From Candidatus Obscuribacterales bacterium (GTDB lineage: Bacteria; Cyanobacteriota; Vampirovibrionia; Obscuribacterales; Obscuribacteraceae): DNA of 64,000 bases. Shown one piece after another: positions 35,828-44,846 of the stretch. A model generated the notes under the pieces. It had not been told where the DNA came from and searched no databases. It saw nothing but the letters and a program-made list of their open reading frames with translations. The DNA lies in contig JARLHI010000055.1 in assembly GCA_031292355.1 (NCBI GenBank), positions 1 through 64,000 of the forward strand. Direction: 5' to 3'. The position numbers were made by a program, and so were the translations under genes. The stretch's first letter is position 1, and each line of letters begins with the position of its first letter.

Positions 35828-36373
35828 TTATTTGGCTTTATCTGCCGGCGCTTCTTTTTGCATCTGCTCTGCTACTTCTTTAATGTGCTTAAGCCGTTTT
35901 TTGGCATTGTCCATAGATTGACTCTTGGTGAATTCGCCAGCAAAAGGAATCATCAATCCAGCATCCGTATAAGAATCAAATTCAAGCGTAGTGGATTTGC
36001 CATCGGCTGAAGGAGTGAGAATCCAGCTGCCGAAACCCGCTTTAAATTTACTCGATTGAGTCATTTTATAATCTATGCGCGTGTATGGATGTTCGGTCTC
36101 TTCAAAGGTGCAGTCAACTTTGCCACACAAGGGAACGTTTTCCATATGCTCTTTAATAATGGCCACTTTGCCGTCAAAAGATTCCAGGTGCCTGTGACTC
36201 TCAGCGTTATTACGCTGTTTGCGAATTGCCTCAAACACCACTTCTGGTTTAGCATCAATGACTATATTTGTTCCCGTCGCCACATGCTCTTTTGACTGAG
36301 CACTCAGACCAGAGCTGATTACGCAGGAAATGGATAAAGCAGCTCCTAGAGAAAATATTCTTCGAAGATTCAT
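35828..36373 (-). CDS. Exported SRPBCC/START-like domain protein
   Basis: About 181 residues: signal peptide (IFSLGAALSISCVISSGLSA), then a single domain of the SRPBCC (polyketide cyclase/START) type (NIVIDAKPEVVFEAIRKQRN, GSWILTPSADGKSTTLEFDSYTDAG). Such folds bind hydrophobic ligands in a deep cavity. ATG 36373 is preferred; the 11-residue longer frame starts with TTG and would weaken the signal peptide. It converges with the preceding gene, 5 bases apart. Confidence 0.72.
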   Translation of the reverse strand: MNLRRIFSLGAALSISCVISSGLSAQSKEHVATGTNIVIDAKPEVVFEAIRKQRNNAESHRHLESFDGKVAIIKEHMENVPLCGKVDCTFEETEHPYTRIDYKMTQSSKFKAGFGSWILTPSADGKSTTLEFDSYTDAGLMIPFAGEFTKSQSMDNAKKRLKHIKEVAEQMQKEAPADKAK

Positions 36374-36468
36374 CGCTCGCTTGCCCTTTTTGTAGACGAT
36401 ACCCAACTCACCCAGTATATCGCCGAGTGATGAGAAAGGTACGGTCTGACATCCATCTAAGAGAGCGA

Positions 36469-36957
36469 TCAGGAAGCTTTAAGGCGACTGGAGAGAGGTT
36501 GCTTACGTGTTCGCATGCGCACCGCGCGCGATAAAGGAGCCATATTTATGGCAGGAGCAGGGGACTTGCGAACACTGGCTCTAATTTGATCGTCGAACGA
36601 ACGCATAGATCTAAATGGGTTAAAACGTTGCCAGTTATGCAGCAGCCCCTGACAGGCCATCATCACATCTTGAAACCACAAACGTTTTTTTTCGAGCCGC
36701 CGCAATTTCCAAACTTGAAGATTACGACTTTCGACTTTGTGGGCGGCGCTCTTTTCGGAGCGTAAAAAACCTGATGGAGTCACACTTTCAGGACTTTCCC
36801 AGGCAAGTTTGCGACGAAAATCTTTGAATCGGCTTTGCTCGCCAAAATTAGTGAGCATTTGTTTGTTTGATTTAGCAGCCTGAGCTAAAGACTCATGTTC
36901 ACGCGCTGCATAATCAGTAAATTGTTGTCTCATGCGCACCGTCGAATTTTCTGACAT
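36469..36957 (-). CDS. Basic hypothetical protein
   Basis: A 162-residue protein, strongly basic and without signal peptide or membrane segment. The central part is helical and charged (AAREHESLAQAAKSNKQML, RLEKKRLWFQDVMMACQGLL), and the tail is Arg/Lys/Ser-rich. ATG 36957 has AGGAA 8-9 bases upstream; the frame continues upstream to 37059 but those residues look unlike the rest. I do not recognise the family. Confidence 0.6.
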   Translation of the reverse strand: MSENSTVRMRQQFTDYAAREHESLAQAAKSNKQMLTNFGEQSRFKDFRRKLAWESPESVTPSGFLRSEKSAAHKVESRNLQVWKLRRLEKKRLWFQDVMMACQGLLHNWQRFNPFRSMRSFDDQIRASVRKSPAPAINMAPLSRAVRMRTRKQPLSSRLKAS

Positions 36958-37488
36958 GCACGAATTCCTATCAATCACAGACTCATAATCAAATATGTGA
37001 TGGCACTCATCTAAGATAATAGAACTTAAAGTACGACAAGTCACATCCCATACTGTCAACAGTCTGCATGATTAGAAGGCGGTCGTCAAATTAAGAGCCG
37101 CACCAGAACCACTCCCATCCTTAAGATCCGATCATCAAACGGGCAAAGTGCCAATGGCAACGCACTACCAGCGATGCTATTTAAAGAGACAGTTTCCTAG
37201 TGGCTATATAAACGAAATAGAACTGGCTATCCGTATATATCGGCGACAGTTATAAGAAACATCGAAAGTTTTCAATTTATAAAGCACGAAGAGTCCAGAT
37301 AAACGCCAAGGACCCAGCACTGTTCAACGATGACGAGACAATAAGAAGCGGAGTTAAATGATTGGCTGGCTAGTAAAGTGATAATTTTCGGAGTATAGTT
37401 TCTTTCGCCGTTTGAGGTTCAGACTAAACAATTTTCATCTTTGCCACCAGCAGGTGTTGAGGTGCAGTTCAAGTTTTTCGGCGGCGGC
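36958..37488. other. Intergenic region without a supported gene
   Basis: AT-rich region between divergent genes. A TATAGT box near 37396 could be a -10 element for the downstream plus-strand gene, but no matching -35 is visible. I see no hairpin with a T run and no conserved RNA. Confidence 0.4.
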
Positions 37489-39315
37489 ATGAGGCAACCC
37501 AGAATGCAAATTTTGTCCAAAAACAAACGTCAGTGTTTTGTGGTTTTGCTCGCTGCAACAATCAGCCTGACCCAACCCGTCTTAGCATCTGCTAACAATT
37601 CAATCAATGATCTGGGCGAACGCGACTCAATCATCGCTGGTATTTCTTCGCCAAATTTAAAAGACGATGTTTTATATCGACCACGCTGGTCATTGCCATC
37701 AAATGGCAGCCTGCAAAAACTTCCAGTAGGTGACGAAACCTCTGATGACGACTCTGTTGAAGCGCCTGATAAAAAAAGTGCACCACCTCAAGCCGATGCA
37801 CCAGTCAAGGCAATCCCTCCAAAAAAACCAGCAATATCTCGCTCTGAACGACTGAACCTTGGTCAAAGTGCTCAGACGAAGGCGCCTGCCGAAAGCGATA
37901 TTTCGAGCGAGCCAAAAGCTATTACGCCAGTCAAGACCAGGGCTTTTTCCGCTGACGCCGAGCCAACACCACTGCCGCCAGACACCTCGACACCGGCAAA
38001 ACGGCAAGCACCAGCTGCAATTCCTCAGGCAACCCCTGCCCTTCAAACACCCACTCGGACACCAACTCGGACACCAACTCAAGCACCAACTCAAGCACCA
38101 ACAATGAGCGCGCCAATTCCCGGTGCCTTCATCATCAATCATGCGCCTAGTTCCATCTTGCCAAGCCTAAGCGCCGAGACAGCAGAAGAAGCTCAACCTC
38201 TAGCTACCAGCCCCAAAGAAGAAAGCAACGCCGGTCCACCCAAAGTGATTGAAGCCGGTGTTTCGATGTGGGACGCGGCCAATGTCTCCAAGATCGTAGA
38301 CAGCCTGGTTGATTCGCATTTTGCTTCATCGAAGACAGCTCAGGACCTCGACAAAAACGTCCAACATTTTAAATCACCCACTCAACGTGCGATTGCATCG
38401 ACCAAAGACAGCCTCAATCGCAGTCTTGGCACAAGCGGCAACGACCCTTCTGCACGCGCTGCAAAGATCGCTTTAGAGGAAAATATCAAAGCAAGAGACA
38501 AATCGTCGGCTGAATATCAAAGACAAAAATATGTAGACACAGTGCACAGTCAGGTCGTAGCGAGCATGGCTCAAATCGCGATGGGACTTGGCACTGAGGA
38601 CTCAGTAAGGCGCGATCAGATTCTCAAAAGCGGTTTGAAATCACTCACTACTCTCGTCGGCGACGACCAAGCACAGCAGACGATGAGCAGTCTCAGGACC
38701 TGGTTAGCGAATGTAAAACTACCCGCTGGTACTTTCGAAAAACCAGTCTGGGACACAATGGAGCGAGAAGTTAAGCTGGAGGCTGTAATTAAAGCAGCTC
38801 TTGCCAAAGATGAAGTTGTGGCTGAAATTCGCAAGCGTCTCTATAAATACGCCCATCCGAGCAAAGTCTCATCAGTTTCTTCTAAAGTCGTCGCCACGTC
38901 TTTAAATACAGTCGCGATTATCAGCCCTGGTTTTGCCATTCCAATCGGCGCCGAAGCCGCCTTGGATGCTTACATAGCGGCTACCGGCGGCTCTGAAGAA
39001 GCAAAATTAGAGAAAGAGTTGATCTATGACAAACGTATTCAAAGTCGTCTTAAAGTTCTCGACCAAGAAGCCACGCTTGCCCTGGATAATTACCGTTTTG
39101 CCCTGGTGACAAAGAATCCTTCTCTGCTCATTTTTTCCGAAGCCGTCATTTCTGATATGACGAGCGAACCTGTCGCTAATCAGATTTTGATCGGTCAGGT
39201 GGCGCCAGGTCAAAGCAAAGCAATCGCTGAAAACCTGCCAGGAATATCTGAATCACAGCAGCCCAAGGAAAAGTCGGGCGTTTTCAATACAATCAAGAGT
39301 TCTGTGCTGCGCTAA
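37489..39315 (+). CDS. Large exported protein of unknown function with Pro-rich linker
   Basis: About 608 residues. A signal peptide (CFVVLLAATISLTQPVLA) is followed by about 220 residues rich in Pro, Ala, Thr and Ser, including an exact TPTRTPTRTPTQAPTQAP tract, and then a mainly helical C-terminal part of about 350 residues with one moderately hydrophobic segment (VVATSLNTVAIISPGFAIP). No known domain seen. The start is uncertain: ATG 37489, ATG 37504 or TTG 37441; none has a good ribosome site, but the first two place the signal peptide correctly. Confidence 0.75.
   Translation: MRQPRMQILSKNKRQCFVVLLAATISLTQPVLASANNSINDLGERDSIIAGISSPNLKDDVLYRPRWSLPSNGSLQKLPVGDETSDDDSVEAPDKKSAPPQADAPVKAIPPKKPAISRSERLNLGQSAQTKAPAESDISSEPKAITPVKTRAFSADAEPTPLPPDTSTPAKRQAPAAIPQATPALQTPTRTPTRTPTQAPTQAPTMSAPIPGAFIINHAPSSILPSLSAETAEEAQPLATSPKEESNAGPPKVIEAGVSMWDAANVSKIVDSLVDSHFASSKTAQDLDKNVQHFKSPTQRAIASTKDSLNRSLGTSGNDPSARAAKIALEENIKARDKSSAEYQRQKYVDTVHSQVVASMAQIAMGLGTEDSVRRDQILKSGLKSLTTLVGDDQAQQTMSSLRTWLANVKLPAGTFEKPVWDTMEREVKLEAVIKAALAKDEVVAEIRKRLYKYAHPSKVSSVSSKVVATSLNTVAIISPGFAIPIGAEAALDAYIAATGGSEEAKLEKELIYDKRIQSRLKVLDQEATLALDNYRFALVTKNPSLLIFSEAVISDMTSEPVANQILIGQVAPGQSKAIAENLPGISESQQPKEKSGVFNTIKSSVLR
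38053..38100 (+). repeat. Four 12-bp tandem repeats in a coding linker
   Basis: Two copies of ACTCGGACACCA followed by two copies of ACTCAAGCACCA, encoding the tetrapeptides TRTP and TQAP in the Pro-rich linker of the exported protein. In-frame units mean that copy number can vary without breaking the gene. Confidence 0.9.
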
Positions 39316-39380
39316 AAGGTGCGGAAATAAGCACCACCGCCGATACCGGAAGTCAGTCCAGAATACTTTCAACATCAGAA

Positions 39381-39444
39381 GCCTGAATCCTCAATCGAGC
39401 GGCCGGGGCTCGTACTTTTTCAAAAAAGTTGAGCGATTTCAGGC
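39381..39444 (+). ncRNA. Structured leader RNA candidate upstream of the ABC-F gene
   Basis: Nested pairing: GCCTGAA (39381-39387) with TTCAGGC (39438-39444), TCAA (39391-39394) with TTGA (39429-39432), and CGAGC (39396-39400) with GCTCG (39408-39412). A T run and complementary A run (39415-39428) can form a competing hairpin. It lies in the 310-bp gap between two plus-strand genes. ABC-F genes are often controlled by leader attenuation; that is only an analogy here. It could also act as a terminator for the preceding gene. The rest of the gap shows nothing I can name. Confidence 0.35.
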
Positions 39445-39626
39445 TAGATTAGCTTCCGCCCAGAGCAAACATTGCGCAACGTTTCTACTGGCATCCCCGC
39501 ACCAGCAGCCATTTTTGACGGAAAAGTCGCTCCTTAACGGACTTTCACACAGCCGAGATCGTGGTCGCTGTGGGACAATGTAAGTTCTACCTGCTGTACG
39601 CGGCATCCCCGGCGCCTGGATTTATC

Positions 39627-41345
39627 ATGATTCGTCTCAATCAAATTAGCAAGATTTACCCGCAAGGCGAAATTCTTCGCGACGTCACCTGGGAAATTAA
39701 GCCGGGCGAAAAAATCGGTTTGGTTGGTGCAAATGGTGCTGGCAAGACGACTCAATTTCGCATCATCTCAGGTGAAGTAGAACCGACCACAGGCAATGTT
39801 ATTAGATCTGCTGGTTGCAAAATCGCCTATTTAAACCAAGAATTCGAGCTACATCAAGCAATGACCGTCAGAGACGAGCTATCCAGAGCCTTTCCAGAAT
39901 GCCACGCCATTACCGAGGCACTGCATCTGGTGCACAAAGAACTAGAAAAGGCAAAAGAAGACGACCTCAATAAATTGATCAACAAGATGGATCGATTGCA
40001 ACAAGAATTCGAGCACAAAGGCGGTTATGCCATTGATGTGAAAATCGATAAGTTGCTTCCCGAAATCGGCTTCTCACAGGCCGACGCCGATCGGCTGGTA
40101 AGCGAGTTCTCGGGCGGTTGGCAGATGCGCATCGGCCTTGGCAAAGTGATGCTACAAAATCCAGATATCCTTTTGCTGGACGAACCGACAAACCATCTCG
40201 ACCTCGAAACAATAGAATGGCTGGAAGGCTATTTGAAGCAGCAAGCAGCTGGCATCGTCATAATTTCACACGATCGAGCATTCCTCGACGCTCTCTGCAC
40301 CAAAATCGTCGAAACAGAAAGAGGAGAGTCGACCGTCTATCTCGGTAACTATTCGACCTATCTTGAAACTCGTGAACAGTTGCGAGCAGCTCAACAAGCA
40401 GCGTACGAGCGCCAGCAAGAAGAAATTCAAAGACAAGAAGTCTTTATTAATCGCTTTAGAGCAAGTGCCACTCGTTCTACTCAAGCTAAGAGCCGCGAGA
40501 AGCAACTGGATAAAGTTGAACGAATAGAAGAAGTTGAAAGTGACATCCGAACCCTGGAATTCCGCTTTCCACCTTGCATTAAAAGCGGTCGGGAAGTAGT
40601 CAAAATCAAAGATCTCGTTCACTCATACGGCGATAACGTTTTATTTCTCGGCGCGAATTTATACATTGAGCGCGGCGATAAGATTGCCTTCCTGGGCGCT
40701 AATGGCTGCGGTAAGTCGACCTTACTACGATTGATCATGGGCACCGAAAAGCCAATCGACGGCATCGTCGCCTTTGGAGAGCACAACATTAAACCAGCCT
40801 ACTTCGAACAAAACCAGGCAGAAGCTCTGGACCTCGAAAAAACTCTCATCGACACAATCGGCGATGAAGTGCCATTGTGGAAAACAGAAGAAGTACGCAG
40901 TTTACTTGGTCGTTTCCTGTTTACAGGCGATGCCGTTTTCAAAAAGGTCGGCTCATTAAGTGGTGGCGAAAAGGCGAGACTGGCTCTTGCCAAGCTTCTT
41001 CTGGGAGCCGCAAATGTTCTGCTCCTCGACGAGCCTACTAACCATCTAGATATTCCAGCCAAAGAAACAGTGGAATCAGCACTCAAACAGTTCGAAGGAA
41101 CGGTGTTGGTAGTATCACACGATCGCTATATGATCTCAAAGGTCGCCAACAAAATTGTCGAAGTACGAGACGGCGGTCTCGTTATGTACGACGGCACCTA
41201 TGATTATTATTTAGAGTGCAAAGAAAAAGAAAAAGCAAAAGCCGAAGCACTAAGACAAGAAGCTCTCGAACAAGCGGCACTCGCTGCCAAACGTGCCAAA
41301 GAGAAAGCAAAGCAAAAGCAAAAAGAAGACGCGCGCAAAGTCTAA
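39627..41345 (+). CDS. ABC-F family ATPase (translation factor type)
   Basis: A 572-residue soluble protein with two ABC domains and no membrane segments. Walker A motifs: GANGAGKTT and GANGCGKST. Signatures: FSGGWQMRIGLGKVMLQNP and LSGGEKARLALAKLLL. Walker B: LLLDEPTNHLD in both domains. The interdomain linker (about 240-310) is charged and helical, and the C-terminus is a Lys/Glu/Ala coiled coil as in Uup-like members. ABC-F proteins act on the ribosome, in stalling relief or antibiotic protection. ATG 39627 is chosen because the conserved domain starts right after it. Confidence 0.93.
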   Translation: MIRLNQISKIYPQGEILRDVTWEIKPGEKIGLVGANGAGKTTQFRIISGEVEPTTGNVIRSAGCKIAYLNQEFELHQAMTVRDELSRAFPECHAITEALHLVHKELEKAKEDDLNKLINKMDRLQQEFEHKGGYAIDVKIDKLLPEIGFSQADADRLVSEFSGGWQMRIGLGKVMLQNPDILLLDEPTNHLDLETIEWLEGYLKQQAAGIVIISHDRAFLDALCTKIVETERGESTVYLGNYSTYLETREQLRAAQQAAYERQQEEIQRQEVFINRFRASATRSTQAKSREKQLDKVERIEEVESDIRTLEFRFPPCIKSGREVVKIKDLVHSYGDNVLFLGANLYIERGDKIAFLGANGCGKSTLLRLIMGTEKPIDGIVAFGEHNIKPAYFEQNQAEALDLEKTLIDTIGDEVPLWKTEEVRSLLGRFLFTGDAVFKKVGSLSGGEKARLALAKLLLGAANVLLLDEPTNHLDIPAKETVESALKQFEGTVLVVSHDRYMISKVANKIVEVRDGGLVMYDGTYDYYLECKEKEKAKAEALRQEALEQAALAAKRAKEKAKQKQKEDARKV

Positions 41346-41443
41346 TTTGAACCGCCGTTCCTCCTAAATTCAAGTCACGGATTGTCCACAACTATGTTGG
41401 ATGCTGTAGAGATACACCCGAACATACAAGAGGGAATATCGCC

Positions 41444-42391
41444 GTGACTGAACGTAGAGAAATGTGGAAGCCATTGTTCTTCGCAATATCACTCTGCTTT
41501 ACTTTGAGTCTTAACGCGCCTTCAACAATGGCTCATGGCGGAGGCGGTGGTGGCGGTGGCGGTGGGCACGGCGGCGGTGGACATTGTGGTGGCGGTGGGC
41601 ACTTTGGTGGCGGCGGGCACTTTGGCGGCAGCCACATAAGCACAGGGCATTCGTTCAGCAGTTGTGGAACACATGCTAGTAGTTACAGCGGACACGCCTT
41701 TTCTCTTTTTGATGGTCACCGCACCCATATGACACCGGTCGACCATGTGGCTGGAGTGCGCACCCTCGAACAACGCTGTGATAACTTGCGTTTACAAGAA
41801 GTAGTAGCACAGCCAGGTCCATCTTCACCTTACTGTTCATCGATAGTAAGATGCGAACCACACGCAGGGCTTTTCGGACATATTCATAGACTCTTTGCAG
41901 ACAAGCCATGCGATCTGCAGAACATTCATACTGAGATTATGCCAATAATGATTTCAGAAGTTACTTGCGAGCCAATGCGGGTTGCAAGCAGCACTCATCA
42001 AATATTCAGCAGAGAGAGTTTAGCCCTGAATGAACTTGCCGCAAAAACGTCGTACCTGCGCGCGAATGCTTTGAAATACCGCTATCTCGATCAGACAAAC
42101 AGAACCTTTGTCACGAGCCAACCTTGCGACAGTTATTTCAGCGTCAATATCGACAACAGAACTTATCCGGCAGGTGACCTGGACATGGTTCTCGAAAACG
42201 AGAACACCAATTGTCTGGCCACGGAAACAATAGAAACGGACGTGCCTCCAACATTTTCCGGATTGAGTTATATGCTCCCCAATCCAGGCGGAATACTGAG
42301 CATCTATTTCTCGTACGAAAGCACAATCAACAATTTTCTACTTTTACACAAGGGGAGTTTCCTTGCAGCAGCACTGAATCAAACACTGTAG
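41444..42391 (+). CDS. Exported Gly/His-rich hypothetical protein
   Basis: A 315-residue protein: signal peptide (FFAISLCFTLSLNAPSTMA), then a Gly/His-rich tract (HGGGGHCGGGGHFGGGGHFG) that could bind metals, and about 230 residues without a known domain but with many Cys and His. GTG 41444 has AGAGGG about 9 bases upstream; ATG 41462 is an alternative. It overlaps the convergent serine hydrolase gene by 13 bases. Metal binding is inferred from composition only. Confidence 0.7.
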   Translation: MTERREMWKPLFFAISLCFTLSLNAPSTMAHGGGGGGGGGGHGGGGHCGGGGHFGGGGHFGGSHISTGHSFSSCGTHASSYSGHAFSLFDGHRTHMTPVDHVAGVRTLEQRCDNLRLQEVVAQPGPSSPYCSSIVRCEPHAGLFGHIHRLFADKPCDLQNIHTEIMPIMISEVTCEPMRVASSTHQIFSRESLALNELAAKTSYLRANALKYRYLDQTNRTFVTSQPCDSYFSVNIDNRTYPAGDLDMVLENENTNCLATETIETDVPPTFSGLSYMLPNPGGILSIYFSYESTINNFLLLHKGSFLAAALNQTL

Positions 42392-43557
42392 ACGGCGTCG
42401 ATTACATCAGTACGGAAATTTCCATCAACGCCTTCAAGCGTCGTGTTGGTAAGAGCCACCACAGACAATTCGGCCAGTGGATCAACCCAGTAGGTCGTAC
42501 CATAAATACCACCCCAACCAAATGAGCCGATATTTTTCGGAGTAGCTGCGGCAACCGGATCACGCACCACACCAAAACCAAGGCCAAACCCAAGCCCTGG
42601 CTCTCCCACGAGTAGATGAGGAATCTGGTCTTCAGTCATTAATTTTACAGAGTCATTAGACAAAATAGGCGCGCCACCTTGGCGAATAGCCTCCAGAAAT
42701 TTCAAATAGTCGGGAGCTGTACCGACCATACCAGCACCGCCAGAGTGATAAGCGTTTTGATCAAAGGCACGGGCTGGAGCATAATGCACAATTCCTGCGT
42801 CAGCTTTTCGCAAAGTCAAATAATCGGGCATCAAGCGAGCCGCTTCGCCTGGCACCAAAGAATCTGCATAGGCACAAGCAAATCGAGACCGGTCTTTAAT
42901 CACGAAATCAGTATCGACCATGCACAAAGGCTCTGTAACCTGTGATTTTACAATACTAGCGAGAGGCTGGTCGCATGCAATCTCCAGAACCGCCCCAAGT
43001 ACGTCCGTAGCCAGCGAATACAAAAAAGCAGACCCTGGCGCGAACAACAATTCAGCATCAGCAAGTCGACGCAGATTTTCGACAAGCGAAATGCCAGGAT
43101 TATCAATGCCATCAGAAATTTGCAAACTGGCATAGGGTTCATTGTCGGGTGGCAAGACAAAACCATAGGCTAGCCCCGCGGTATGGGTCAATAATTGTCG
43201 CAGAGTGATGCGGCAAGTTGCGTCTGACCGATGCTTGGGTTGAAACGACGGTAAGTAATTCGTCACTACGTCATCAAGTTCAATCACTCCTTTTTCACAA
43301 AGAATCAATGCAGAAGCTGACACCAGGGCTTTGGTCATGCTGGCAAAACGGAAAATTGTATCTAAGGTCACCGGTTTGCCGTTTTCACGATCGGCAAAAC
43401 CACTAGTTGATTGATAAATTATCGTCCCTCGATGCGCGACTAGAATCACGCAGCCTACAATTTTGCCACTGGAAATTGCCGTCTCGACAACAACACCCAG
43501 CCTTCTTTCAAGAGCAGACTGATTGATAGAGTTGTAGGCATTAGGAGGTAGGGGCAT
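42379..43557 (-). CDS. Serine hydrolase, class C beta-lactamase/esterase fold
   Basis: A 392-residue protein of the beta-lactamase-related family. The catalytic SxxK is SMTK (Ser73, Lys76), the second motif Tyr lies in FLYSLATDVLG, and the third region is around FGWGGIYGTTYWVDP. There is no signal peptide, which fits cytoplasmic EstB-like esterases better than secreted penicillin-binding enzymes. The start ATG at 43557 is the only good choice. It is divergent from the MarR-GNAT gene. Confidence 0.9.
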   Translation of the reverse strand: MPLPPNAYNSINQSALERRLGVVVETAISSGKIVGCVILVAHRGTIIYQSTSGFADRENGKPVTLDTIFRFASMTKALVSASALILCEKGVIELDDVVTNYLPSFQPKHRSDATCRITLRQLLTHTAGLAYGFVLPPDNEPYASLQISDGIDNPGISLVENLRRLADAELLFAPGSAFLYSLATDVLGAVLEIACDQPLASIVKSQVTEPLCMVDTDFVIKDRSRFACAYADSLVPGEAARLMPDYLTLRKADAGIVHYAPARAFDQNAYHSGGAGMVGTAPDYLKFLEAIRQGGAPILSNDSVKLMTEDQIPHLLVGEPGLGFGLGFGVVRDPVAAATPKNIGSFGWGGIYGTTYWVDPLAELSVVALTNTTLEGVDGNFRTDVIDAVYSV

Positions 43558-43664
43558 GTTTGTCTCTTCCTATGAACTAGATAGGACCTGGCAAATTATA
43601 AGAGCGAATTGCTTAAACAATGAAACTTTGCGGCGGAAGTCAGTTAACAAAATTAGTTCATCTG

Positions 43665-43707
43665 TTGACGAACAGAATAAACACTCATATTATAGGTAAG
43701 CACTTAC
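43665..43707 (+). promoter_or_regulatory. Sigma-70-type promoter with operator-like dyad before the MarR-GNAT gene
   Basis: TTGACG (43665-43670) and TATTAT (43688-43693) with a 17-bp spacer form a near-consensus promoter. Directly downstream lies the dyad GTAAG-CA-CTTAC (43696-43707), which would block RNA polymerase if bound. MarR proteins commonly repress their own gene through such sites, so autoregulation is inferred. Confidence 0.6.
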
Positions 43708-43735
43708 GTAAATACTTTCCTATTAGAGAGCAACC

Positions 43736-44716
43736 ATGACCGACTATTTGCAAGACCTAGGCTATTTGGCGCTCGCTAGTCGTTTAAAACGCCTATCTGA
43801 AAAACTAGCCATCTGTGTTGCCGAAGTTTATGCAGCCGAAGGAATCAAATTTGAACCACGTTGGTTTCCTGTCTTTCGACTGCTCGCCGACCAAGGAGTT
43901 ATGTCAGTAACAGACATCGCTCAGGCCATAGGCATCACGCACCCAGCGGTCAATCAAATCGCCGCTGAGCTGGAAAAGGCCGGATTGCTTAAAGCCACTG
44001 CTGACGCAACCGACCGTCGCAAAAGAATGCTCAAACTGACCAAGAAAGGAAACGATCTCTGTCTGCAACTACAGAAAATTTGGAAGGGTCTGCATGCCTC
44101 AATTTCGGATTCAGTTGCCGAATCAGGAGCCGATCTTGTCAATGCAGCGGCGGCAATGGAAAAAGCACTCAACAGACAGTCTTTACTTTCTAGATATGAG
44201 CAATATCACGAGCAAACTAAGAGTACCAAGATCGAAGTAATCGATCTGACACCTGAATATTCACATCACTTCGCCAGACTCAACCGCGCCTGGATCGAAA
44301 AATATTTCTCTATAGAAGCCAGCGATTTAGCCCAACTCGCCAATCCCGAAAGAATTATCGAAAACGGTGGTGCCGTTTTGTTTGCTCGAATCGACGAAAA
44401 AATTGTCGGCACCTGCGCACTCAAGAAACTCGATGAAGACACAATTGAATTAATTAAAATGGCTGTCGATGAAGCTTACAGAGGACTGGGAATAGGGCGA
44501 TTGCTCATGGAAGCGGCGATAACACGAGCGCAGAAAATGAATGTCAAACAACTGCGACTGGAAACAAATAGCAAACTAAAAGAGGCAGTTGGATTGTACA
44601 AAGCGTTCGGTTTCAAGGAAGTAAGTCCAGAAACTCATCTAAAGTCAAAATACGAAAGAGTTGATCTCGTGATGGAGCTGCAATTAGGCTGCGCAGCCGC
44701 ACCGTCTCAAGGGTAA
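43736..44716 (+). CDS. MarR-GNAT fusion (regulator plus N-acetyltransferase)
   Basis: A 326-residue protein. Residues about 1-150 are a MarR winged helix (DQGVMSVTDIAQAIGITHPA, LEKAGLLKATADATDRRKR), and residues about 160-310 a GNAT acetyltransferase with the acetyl-CoA loop in DEAYRGLGIGRLLMEAA and the LYKAFGFKEV motif. MarR-GNAT fusions are a known architecture; the acetylated substrate is unknown. The ATG at 43736 has AGAGAG 5-6 bases upstream, and a strong promoter with an operator-like dyad precedes it. Confidence 0.92.
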   Translation: MTDYLQDLGYLALASRLKRLSEKLAICVAEVYAAEGIKFEPRWFPVFRLLADQGVMSVTDIAQAIGITHPAVNQIAAELEKAGLLKATADATDRRKRMLKLTKKGNDLCLQLQKIWKGLHASISDSVAESGADLVNAAAAMEKALNRQSLLSRYEQYHEQTKSTKIEVIDLTPEYSHHFARLNRAWIEKYFSIEASDLAQLANPERIIENGGAVLFARIDEKIVGTCALKKLDEDTIELIKMAVDEAYRGLGIGRLLMEAAITRAQKMNVKQLRLETNSKLKEAVGLYKAFGFKEVSPETHLKSKYERVDLVMELQLGCAAAPSQG

Positions 44717-44846
44717 CAAACAAACCTCATTGCCGACAGTCGTTTTGACTGATGTCTTTACAAGACTATCGACAACAAGCTGAACTTTACGATAGCCTAT
44801 GCTTCACTCACTAAATACGCAACAAAAATTAAATAGGAGACTCTCG

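Noticed and set aside
38053..38100. 12-bp repeats as a CRISPR-like or regulatory array
   Set aside because: They are contiguous, in frame and encode a Pro/Thr linker inside a gene.
41530..41640. GGC-rich repeats as a DNA structural element
   Set aside because: They are codon repeats of the Gly/His tract in an ORF with signal peptide and ribosome site.
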